Program-made: the position numbers and the translations under genes
Shown here: positions 1 to 4,510 of the stretch, one piece after another
Layout: each line of letters starts with the position of its first letter
How positions within the stretch are numbered: the first letter of the stretch is position 1
DNA from: Spirochaetales bacterium
GTDB taxonomy: Bacteria; Spirochaetota; Spirochaetia; DTKZ01
NCBI GenBank assembly: GCA_031280945.1
Contig: JAITGB010000097.1
Span: forward strand, 1-5,151
Direction of reading: 5' to 3'
Length of the DNA: 5,151 nt
The notes under the pieces: generated by a model
What the model was told of the DNA's origin: nothing
The model's input: the letters and a program-made list of their open reading frames with translations, nothing else
Database searches by the model: none

Positions 1-87
1 GCTAAGGCATTCCTTCATCCGCTCTATATCTTCTATGCCTCTGCTTTTCACTTCCCGGCCCCTCCCATGGCGGTTCCAGTATATCAT
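1..87 (-). CDS. Possible 5' end of a leftward gene (partial, uncertain)
   Basis: The minus strand is open from an ATG at 87-85 to the left edge, giving 29 codons whose last part (IEDIERMKECLS) has the charged, helix-like composition of a real protein. The ATG has a GGAAGG directly against it, which is too close to work as a ribosome site. A GTG at 51-49 in the same frame has a better spaced GGGAGG at 66-61, and an extended -10-like TGATATACT lies just upstream on the minus strand, so the true start may be GTG 51. The product cannot be identified from so few residues. The same DNA is also open in two plus-strand frames, so this may not be a gene. Confidence 0.28.
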   Translation of the reverse strand, partial: MIYWNRHGRGREVKSRGIEDIERMKECLS

Positions 88-141
88 CCTTCCGGGTAAG
101 TTAAATGCTTTTGCCCTGCTTCGCGGCGCTGTTCAATCCAA

Positions 142-175
142 AAAAAGTTCAAATAGTTTACTATTTGAACTTTTT
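142..175. promoter_or_regulatory. Perfect AT-rich palindrome, operator or bidirectional terminator
   Basis: Two perfect 15-bp arms (AAAAAGTTCAAATAG at 142-156 and its complement at 161-175) flank a TTTA loop. Because each arm ends in an A- or T-run, a transcript from either side would form a hairpin followed by a short U-run, so it could be a bidirectional terminator. The stem is however very AT-rich and weak, and the 3' arm abuts a possible -10 (TATACT, 193-198), which is a common place for a repressor dimer site. I cannot decide between these two roles. Confidence 0.55.
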
Positions 176-224
176 ACCTTAAAAACCCTTTCTATACTAG
201 AGCAATTCCAACGGAAAAAAATCT

Positions 225-355
225 GAAAAAGGACAGCCCTCCGGTAAAGGTAACAGGGGTGTCTGTGGGAAAAAATGGAGGGGACCCGCCGGGGAGGTCT
301 CCGTTTTTTCCCACAGACAGGCCCCCCTATAAACCCTCTTGGGCTGTCCTTTTTC
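225..355. repeat. 131-bp nested inverted repeat (hairpin or MITE-like element)
   Basis: The outer arms are 15 bp and perfect: GAAAAAGGACAGCCC at 225-239 and its complement at 341-355. A second perfect 16-bp pair lies inside: TGTCTGTGGGAAAAAA at 260-275 and its complement at 304-319. The inner stem can extend with about six more pairs, two of them G-U (276-281 with 298-303). GGGG at 256-259 can also pair with a C-run at 322-327 across a two-base bulge. CTG occurs just outside the AAAAAGG ends on both sides (223-225 and 355-357), as a 3-bp target duplication would, although this short match could be chance. A transcript from either strand would fold into one long hairpin ending in a U-run, so a terminator or structured RNA is equally possible. 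Confidence 0.7.
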
Positions 356-396
356 TGTGTATACCAGTAGCCGCGAATTGCCGCCGCCCCCTCGCT

Positions 397-426
397 TTGA
401 CATCTCCCCCCCATATAGGGTATCTT
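397..426 (+). promoter_or_regulatory. Candidate sigma70-type promoter for the Omp85-like gene
   Basis: A perfect -35 hexamer TTGACA (397-402) is followed after 18 bp by TATCTT (421-426), a four-of-six match to the -10 consensus. Transcription would begin near 433, only a couple of bases before the ATG at 435. That would give a leaderless or nearly leaderless mRNA, which agrees with the absence of a good Shine-Dalgarno sequence before this gene. Confidence 0.4.
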
Positions 427-434
427 ATGCACGA

Positions 435-1694
435 ATGATACGCTCACGCGCCCGGCGGGGAAGGCTTTTTCTCCCGCTGTTTTTCCTTTTCTGTATGCTC
501 GCCCCGCTCTGCGCCGAATCCGGTGAGAGCCCTCGTGTACGCGCTGTCATGGTACAGGGATTAACGCGGACAAAACTCTCCGTCGTAGAACCCTATTATT
601 CACCCTATATAGGAAAACCCTGGGGCGCATCTTCCCGCGAAGAACTCGTGCAGGAGCTGCGCGGCATCGGACTCTTTCACTCTATAGAAATCTTCACGGA
701 ACCTGCGGGAGAAGACATAGACATCATTATCGCGCTCGAAGAAAAATGGACGCTTATTCCCCTGCCCTTCGCCGTAACAACCCAGAAAGGCACAATGGGC
801 GGCATCATTTTCCTGGAGTCAAACTTTCTGGGCTACAACAAACAAATTTACGCAGGAGGCGTCATCTCAACGCAGGGAGACCTGCAGGGAATGGTAGCCT
901 ACACAGACCCCAAAATCTTTGGAACTGATTTTTCGGGAAACTTCTTTTTTTCCGGCGGAATAAACGAAACCCAGCTCGTTACAAAGGACGACAAAGTATG
1001 GCACGAGTACGCCACGATGGACTACATCGTGCGCACCGGAATCTCCCGCGAAATTTTTTCGGATTTTTCCCTCGGGGCCGGCGCGGGATTTCTCGACAGA
1101 TGGGTAGATAAAGACTTTTCCCGCACGTACTCACCGCCGGATTCCGTACGCTTTATTACAGCCTCTCTTACCGCGCGGTACAAAGATTTAACCTATGGAG
1201 AAGTTCTCTCCTACGGCGCTCAGTTTTCAGGCTCCACCCGCCGTTTTTTTTCGCTGAGAAAGAACGTGGACTCCTACACCGAATACGAAGCATCCCTGCG
1301 CTATCACAAAGAACTCCCCGGCGGACACAGGCTCGGCTTTTTCGCATCGGGAACCTACATTCCCGGCGCGCCCTTTATACAGGAAAAAGAGATGGGAGGC
1401 AAACTTTTCAAAACACTGCCCGAAGGCTTTCCCGCGGACTGCGCGGCCTACGGCCAAATTTCCTGTGAGTTGATTACCTTGCGTTTCAGCTCCCTTGTCT
1501 TTACCCTTCTGGCCGCCTACGAAGCGGAAGTTTTCAGCCTGAACGGCTCTCCCCCCGAAACAAGCCAGGGCCCCGGCGGGGGTTTTCGGCTCTATCTCTC
1601 AAAAGTCGCTTTTCCCGCTCTGGGCGCGGACGTGTCCTACAACGTAAAAACCCGTAAAACCTACGCCTCCGTTTTTATGGGGGTGTCCTATTAA
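435..1694 (+). CDS. Small Omp85-superfamily protein (one POTRA domain plus barrel)
   Basis: Predicted outer-membrane protein of 419 residues. Residues 1-27 form a signal peptide: basic start (MIRSRARRGR), hydrophobic core (LFLPLFFLFCMLAPL) and likely cleavage after LCA. Residues 35-105 look like one POTRA domain: V-R-A-V-x-V-Q-G-L at the first strand, then a helix with EELVQELRGIGLF, and a last strand ending LEEKW. Residues about 112-419 alternate polar and hydrophobic/aromatic residues as in a beta-barrel and end in an aromatic (FMGVSY), as outer-membrane barrels do. A normal BamA has several POTRA domains and is about twice as long, so this is a mini-Omp85 of the BamA/TamA type rather than BamA. 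The conserved loop-6 V/I-R-G-F/Y motif is not obvious; LPEGFP at 328-333 is the nearest candidate. The open frame extends upstream to 339, but that part lies in the inverted repeat and lacks protein-like features, so ATG 435 before the signal peptide was chosen. Substrate and role are unknown. Confidence 0.8.
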   Translation: MIRSRARRGRLFLPLFFLFCMLAPLCAESGESPRVRAVMVQGLTRTKLSVVEPYYSPYIGKPWGASSREELVQELRGIGLFHSIEIFTEPAGEDIDIIIALEEKWTLIPLPFAVTTQKGTMGGIIFLESNFLGYNKQIYAGGVISTQGDLQGMVAYTDPKIFGTDFSGNFFFSGGINETQLVTKDDKVWHEYATMDYIVRTGISREIFSDFSLGAGAGFLDRWVDKDFSRTYSPPDSVRFITASLTARYKDLTYGEVLSYGAQFSGSTRRFFSLRKNVDSYTEYEASLRYHKELPGGHRLGFFASGTYIPGAPFIQEKEMGGKLFKTLPEGFPADCAAYGQISCELITLRFSSLVFTLLAAYEAEVFSLNGSPPETSQGPGGGFRLYLSKVAFPALGADVSYNVKTRKTYASVFMGVSY

Positions 1695-1720
1695 TTCTGG
1701 AACTCAAAGGCGGTAGAAGG

Positions 1721-2722
1721 ATGCAGACAAAAAAATACGGCGCGGCGCGGCCTCTCTTGTTCGCTTTTTTTCTCGCGGCGGGCTGCGCCACATTAGAAAA
1801 GGGCGCCATTCCCGAAGAATCTCTCTGGGAGGAACCGGAGCCTTTAGAAGCCGGACTCGCTACGGATATTTTTCAGCTCCGCCTTGACCTCGTGCGCGAG
1901 CGCGGGGGCGCAGCGTCCTCAAGTACAACCTCCACAATTCTCGTGCAGAACGACGGAACCTATAAAACCGAAGGAGCATACGTACCCCATAACTATCTGG
2001 GCGTATACATAGGAAACGGGCTTTTTATCGACATAAACGGAAACATAGGCGTAGACCTTATCCGTCTTTTCGGCTTTGACAGAAAACGCTCTTTCCGGCT
2101 CACTCGAACGCGAAAAGGTTCCCTTGACGCGGCGCAGGAATACATCAGGGACGGCAATTCTGTTATTATAAAAAAAGGCGGCTGGGGAAGCGGCGAACTC
2201 AAATGCACAATTTCACCGGAAGGAATTTCCCTCTCCTCATCAACGCCCTTTTTTTCGCCCGACCAAATACGCCGCGAAGAGGAGGGCCTCTCCTTCGTAC
2301 CCTCCGGCCTTTTTTCCAATTTTCGCTCTTCGTCCATAAAAGAGGCCGGAGGGCTTTTTCACACCTCGACAACCTGCAGCCTTGAATCGCTGGGGCCGGA
2401 CAATTTCAACGTCAATTCAACCCATGAAATAATCCGCGAAAAAAACAAAATCCTGATACGCACAAGAGCTCGCACGCTTTTTACAATGGTAAAATCAGGA
2501 GACAGGTATGTTTTTTTCATTTCGCAGTCCCAGGGTTCGTGGGTGGAAAAAAAGGGGAACAAACTCATCATCAGCGACAGCGGCAGCCTCACGGAGTATG
2601 AGTTTGAAACCCTTGCGGGCGGCTCATCTTCCGAAGCTCCCGAATCCCCGCGCCGTAAAATTAAAAGACCCAAGGCCCAGGCGGGCGCGCGGGCTACAAT
2701 CAACAGGGCCCCGCGTGAATAA
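1721..2722 (+). CDS. Outer-envelope lipoprotein of unknown function
   Basis: A 333-residue predicted lipoprotein. The start is basic (MQTKKYGAAR), followed by a hydrophobic stretch and a clear lipobox LAAGC with the lipidated cysteine at residue 22. An acidic, flexible linker (EESLWEEPEPLEAG) follows, then a mostly beta-type body of about 250 residues with many short hydrophobic strands (for example NYLGVYIGNGLFIDING at 91-107 and DRYVFFIS at 261-268). The last 25 residues are basic and Pro/Ala-rich (PRRKIKRPKA) and look disordered. I do not recognise the family. The gene begins 26 bp after the Omp85-like gene, on the same strand with no obvious promoter between, so the two are probably co-transcribed and may act together. 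AAAGG at 1706-1710 is a plausible ribosome site, and a second purine run (GAAGG) touches the ATG. Confidence 0.78.
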   Translation: MQTKKYGAARPLLFAFFLAAGCATLEKGAIPEESLWEEPEPLEAGLATDIFQLRLDLVRERGGAASSSTTSTILVQNDGTYKTEGAYVPHNYLGVYIGNGLFIDINGNIGVDLIRLFGFDRKRSFRLTRTRKGSLDAAQEYIRDGNSVIIKKGGWGSGELKCTISPEGISLSSSTPFFSPDQIRREEEGLSFVPSGLFSNFRSSSIKEAGGLFHTSTTCSLESLGPDNFNVNSTHEIIREKNKILIRTRARTLFTMVKSGDRYVFFISQSQGSWVEKKGNKLIISDSGSLTEYEFETLAGGSSSEAPESPRRKIKRPKAQAGARATINRAPRE

Positions 2723-2736
2723 TTTCCCGCAAAAAT

Positions 2737-2763
2737 TGAAACCTTTCCGGCCTCCTGAGCGTC
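2737..2763 (+). promoter_or_regulatory. Putative ECF-sigma promoter (autoregulatory)
   Basis: TGAAAC (2737-2742), followed by CTTT, and CGTC (2760-2763) are separated by 17 bp. The well-studied ECF promoters of Bacillus subtilis (SigW, SigM and relatives) have a TGAAAC -35 with a T-rich tail and a CGTA/CGTC -10 at about this spacing. The site lies about 70 bp before the first gene of an operon that encodes an ECF sigma factor, where self-activating promoters are usually found. The match is by eye and the actual specificity of this sigma factor is unknown. Confidence 0.55.
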
Positions 2764-2770
2764 AAAAGAA

Positions 2771-2800
2771 AAGACACGCGCGGGGCCGGTATGCTAAACT
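2771..2800 (+). promoter_or_regulatory. Possible housekeeping promoter for the sigma operon
   Basis: AAGACA (2771-2776, four of six to TTGACA) and TAAACT (2795-2800, four of six to TATAAT) are 18 bp apart, and the -10 has an extended TG one base upstream (TGC-TAAACT). It could provide basal transcription beside the ECF-type promoter. It is a weak match. A small hairpin-like CTCTT-T-AAGAG (2801-2811) follows at the expected start point. Confidence 0.3.
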
Positions 2801-2820
2801 CTCTTTAAGAGAAACTGTTT

Positions 2821-2828
2821 AAGGAGGG
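2821..2828 (+). promoter_or_regulatory. Strong ribosome binding site
   Basis: AAGGAGGG is a near-perfect Shine-Dalgarno sequence. It sits slightly closer than usual to the ATG at 2832 and fixes that start. It is the strongest ribosome site in the window. Confidence 0.8.
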
Positions 2829-2831
2829 CCC

Positions 2832-3173
2832 ATGGAAACAGCATCGGCTGCGGCTCAGGTACTCATAGCCATAGTTCCCATAGTCGGCATTGTTATGGGA
2901 AGCGTTGTGGCGTTTTTCTATCTTTTGTGGAACCACAGGAGGAAAACCCTGCTCATACGGCAGGGCATAAAGCCCGAAGCTGTTTTCGACCTGCGCACTT
3001 TCAGCGTCCTGTCCGGTCTTTTAAATCTCTGTGTGGGCTGTGTCCTTACGGTTTTTTTCCTTCTTAAAGAGGGGCTTGACTACTCCCTCCTGGGCGGGCT
3101 TGTGCCGCTTTCCGTGGGAATCAGCCTTATGGTTTTCTACTTTTTTTACGGAAGAAAGTCCGGCGGTCTATAG
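2832..3173 (+). CDS. Small three-helix membrane protein, DUF6249-like
   Basis: A 113-residue protein that is almost entirely membrane embedded. Predicted helices lie at about 9-33 (VLIAIVPIVGIVMGSVVAFF), 57-78 and 84-106. A basic patch (WNHRRK, 33-38) follows the first helix and a short RQGIKPE segment (43-49) lies before the second. This layout, an IVPIVGI first helix, then basic residues, then a short 'I-x-x-G' segment, resembles the DUF6249 family of unknown function; I assign it by pattern only. It is the first gene of the sigma/anti-sigma operon, and the sigma gene starts three bases after its stop codon, so translation is likely coupled. Its position suggests it helps sense or pass on the envelope signal, but that is inference. 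Confidence 0.75.
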   Translation: METASAAAQVLIAIVPIVGIVMGSVVAFFYLLWNHRRKTLLIRQGIKPEAVFDLRTFSVLSGLLNLCVGCVLTVFFLLKEGLDYSLLGGLVPLSVGISLMVFYFFYGRKSGGL

Positions 3174-3176
3174 CCG

Positions 3177-3800
3177 GTGGCGGAGGACGCGGGGAAGAAA
3201 CAGCCGAATGAAAAGGCCGCAGCTAGTTCGCGGGAGATTTCTCGGGACGAAGAGCGAAAAATCATAGAGGAAGTCCTCGCGGGAAAAACGGACAGCTACG
3301 CCGCTCTTGTGCGGGCCTATGAGAACAGGATTTTTTCTTTGGGCCTCCGGTTTTTCCGCAACAGGGAGGATGCCCGCGATTTCGCTCAGGAGGTTTTCGT
3401 CAAGGCTTTTGAGAGGCTTTCGGCTTTCAGGGGCGAGTCGCGGTTTTCCACCTGGCTTATGAAGGTGGCCTATCATCACGGCATCAGCGCGTACCGCCTG
3501 CGTAAAGATACCGAAAGCCTCGCCGGGGATTTTGCCCTTCCCGCAGGGGAGGACGGCCCTGAAAAACTCCACGCGAGGGGAGCCGCGCGGGAGGCCCTCG
3601 TGAAGGCCGTGGGGCGCCTGCCGGAACGCTACAGGCTCTGCGTAGACCTGTACTTCTCTTTCGGCATGACCTACGAGGACGCGGCGGCTGTAACAAATAT
3701 TCCCGTGGGAACGGTAAAATCCCACGTTTTCCGGGCAAAACAGGCTTTACGGGCCGCCCTGAAAGATTCTGACGCGGAGGATTTTAAGAGTGGAATGTGA
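3177..3800 (+). CDS. ECF-type RNA polymerase sigma factor
   Basis: A 207-residue sigma70-family protein with only regions 2 and 4, as in ECF (group 4) sigma factors. Region 2 spans about 41-110: YAALVRAYENRIFSLGLRFF, then the core-binding and -10 recognition segment DARDFAQEVFVKAFERLSAF followed by RFSTWLMKVAYH. Region 4 spans about 136-195: LPERYR, then the helix-turn-helix TYEDAAAVTNIPVGTVKSHVFRAKQALR that reads the -35 element. A flexible linker (about 111-135) joins them. The N-terminal 20 residues are charged and not conserved-looking, so a later start is possible. The chosen GTG lies three bases after the previous stop without a clear ribosome site, which suggests coupled translation. 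The next gene is its likely anti-sigma factor. The protein should direct RNA polymerase to promoters of an envelope-linked regulon, perhaps including the one at 2737-2763. Confidence 0.93.
   Translation: MAEDAGKKQPNEKAAASSREISRDEERKIIEEVLAGKTDSYAALVRAYENRIFSLGLRFFRNREDARDFAQEVFVKAFERLSAFRGESRFSTWLMKVAYHHGISAYRLRKDTESLAGDFALPAGEDGPEKLHARGAAREALVKAVGRLPERYRLCVDLYFSFGMTYEDAAAVTNIPVGTVKSHVFRAKQALRAALKDSDAEDFKSGM
3776..3780 (+). promoter_or_regulatory. Ribosome binding site inside the sigma gene
   Basis: GGAGG lies nine bases before the GTG at 3790 and supports that start for the anti-sigma gene, even though it places the start within the last codons of the sigma gene. Confidence 0.65.
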
Positions 3801-4290
3801 AAAATTCATGCAAATTTTTCTGGAGCTGGATAACGGCGAGGCTTTGCCGGAAGGGGCCGCGGCCCACCTTGAAACCTGCGCCCGCTGCGCCGCCGAAGCG
3901 CGGGGCCTTGAGGAGCTGATGAGCTCTCCCCGCGTCTGGGGGAACCTCGCGCCGGGGGAAAGCCTCGTTTCCGGGGTTATGGCCCGGATTGTAAAGGGGC
4001 AGGCGGCGTGGGCAGCCGGGAAGGAGTTCTTCTCCGAAAACAGGCGCGAGCTTTCCCTGCGGAACTGGGTGGGAACGGGGCTTTTTATCCTTCTGGGAAT
4101 GTTTCTCATTCCCTTTAGCACAATTCTGCCGGAGTTAAACCGCATTATTCCGGGCCTGCGGATTGCGCTGCCTCTTGTTCTGGGTCTGGTCATCACCCTG
4201 TACGGGGCGCTTTTTATTGGTTCCCATCTGAATGTGTTCCGGCGTCTTTTGGGAGCTTCTCCTCCGCCGGCCAGTCCTTTTGTAGAATAG
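3790..4290 (+). CDS. Membrane anti-sigma factor with zinc-finger (ZAS) domain
   Basis: A 166-residue protein that begins at a GTG and overlaps the sigma gene by 11 bp, the usual arrangement for an anti-sigma partner made in step with its sigma factor. The N-terminal part carries the ZAS (zf-HC2) signature: Cys3, then His26-x3-Cys30-x2-Cys33 (HLETCARC). In this family these residues bind zinc and the domain holds the sigma factor inactive in the cytoplasm. Residues about 34-90 are charged and helical. Two membrane helices follow at about 93-113 and 120-147 with a very short loop between them, so almost nothing is exposed outside the membrane; both ends would be cytoplasmic. The C-terminus is short and proline-rich (ASPPPASP). 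Lack of an extracytoplasmic sensor domain suggests that the signal comes through the membrane, the zinc site, or a partner such as the upstream three-helix protein. Confidence 0.85.
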   Translation: MECEKFMQIFLELDNGEALPEGAAAHLETCARCAAEARGLEELMSSPRVWGNLAPGESLVSGVMARIVKGQAAWAAGKEFFSENRRELSLRNWVGTGLFILLGMFLIPFSTILPELNRIIPGLRIALPLVLGLVITLYGALFIGSHLNVFRRLLGASPPPASPFVE

Positions 4291-4302
4291 TTTTTTTCTC
4301 CA

Positions 4303-4408
4303 CGCAGCCCCTGGGCGCGCAAGGGATTGGAGGGGTGCGAAGCAGTCCCGCCCTGCGGGCGGGACCGAAGCCCCGCAAAGCCCGGTTTTTTGCCCTTTGG
4401 GCAAAAAA
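4303..4408. repeat. GC-rich structured spacer with several inverted repeats
   Basis: This stretch after the anti-sigma gene holds three stems in a row. The first is imperfect: CGCAGCCCCT (4303-4312) with AGGGGTGCG (4331-4339), one bulged base. The second is a perfect 9-bp stem with a TGC loop: GTCCCGCCC (4345-4353) with GGGCGGGAC (4357-4365). The third is a perfect 10-bp stem with a TTT loop: TTTTTTGCCC (4386-4395) with GGGCAAAAAA (4399-4408). The density of structure and the repeated GAAGC words look like a dispersed intergenic repeat, but no second copy occurs in this window. Short open frames across it are not believable as genes. Confidence 0.55.
4345..4391 (+). terminator. Probable intrinsic terminator of the sigma operon
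   Basis: The strong GC hairpin at 4345-4365 lies 20 bases before a run of six T (4386-4391). An alternative fold pairs CGGGC (4356-4360) with GCCCG (4380-4384), plus GGG (4361-4363) with CCC (4372-4374), and puts the stem one base from the T-run, the usual geometry of an intrinsic terminator. The two folds exclude each other. Its place, between the end of one operon and the next promoter, fits termination. Confidence 0.45.
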
Positions 4409-4450
4409 TGCGCCCAAATCTTCTCCAGAGAATTCTTTTCCAAAAAGAGC

Positions 4451-4479
4451 TTGACTTTTTTTCTGTGTTACTATATATA
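4451..4479 (+). promoter_or_regulatory. Strong sigma70-type promoter of trpD
   Basis: TTGACT (4451-4456, five of six) and TATATA (4474-4479, five of six) are separated by exactly 17 bp. Transcription should begin near 4486, giving a leader of about 25 bases before the TTG start at 4511. This leader is too short for a classical tryptophan attenuator. Confidence 0.75.
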
Positions 4480-4488
4480 GAAACACAG
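4463..4488. promoter_or_regulatory. 26-bp imperfect palindrome over the trpD -10, likely operator
   Basis: CTGTGTT (4463-4469) and AACACAG (4482-4488) are perfect inverted arms. They enclose the perfect 10-bp palindrome CTATATATAG (4471-4480), with one unpaired A on each side, so the full site is symmetric apart from that one position pair. It covers the -10 element and the expected start point of transcription, the typical place for a dimeric repressor. It does not contain the CTAG half-sites of the E. coli TrpR operator, so the regulator is unknown. Confidence 0.6.
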
Positions 4489-4499
4489 GTTATGCGTAC

Positions 4500-4504
4500 A
4501 GGAG
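4500..4504 (+). promoter_or_regulatory. Ribosome binding site that decides the TTG start of trpD
   Basis: AGGAG lies six bases before the TTG at 4511. No ATG is available upstream in this frame, and the protein beginning at this TTG starts where TrpD proteins usually start. Confidence 0.75.
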
Positions 4505-4510
4505 AAGGAA

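Larger units (their letters stand above)
88..434. other. Non-coding region of about 350 bp with two inverted repeats
   Basis: No convincing coding sequence is present here. Short open frames cross it, but they read through perfect inverted repeats and have no ribosome site or protein-like composition. The region holds an AT-rich palindrome at 142-175, a TATACT hexamer at 193-198 that could be a -10 element with only a poor -35 (TTTTTA, 171-176), a nested inverted repeat at 225-355, and a candidate promoter at 397-426. If the leftward gene at 1-87 is real, this is a divergent intergenic region. Confidence 0.6.

Noticed and set aside
339..434. Upstream extension of the Omp85-like gene to a TTG at 339
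   Set aside because: It begins inside the inverted repeat, has no ribosome site, and puts 32 unlikely residues before a normal signal peptide that starts at the ATG at 435.
604..613. Perfect palindrome CCTATATAGG
   Set aside because: It lies inside the Omp85-like coding sequence and encodes conserved-looking residues of the POTRA region, so chance is the simplest explanation.
2508..2822. Plus-strand open frame overlapping the lipoprotein gene and the following spacer
   Set aside because: Its composition is Arg/Pro/Lys-rich with no recognisable domain, and it overlaps a better supported lipoprotein gene in another frame.
2722..2831. Replication origin at the skew switch
   Set aside because: I found no DnaA boxes, AT-rich unwinding region or dnaA/dnaN neighbour, so the skew change alone is not enough to call an origin.
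3168..3725. Long minus-strand open frame opposite the sigma gene
   Set aside because: It mirrors the GC-rich codons of a clear ECF sigma gene and has no protein-like features of its own.
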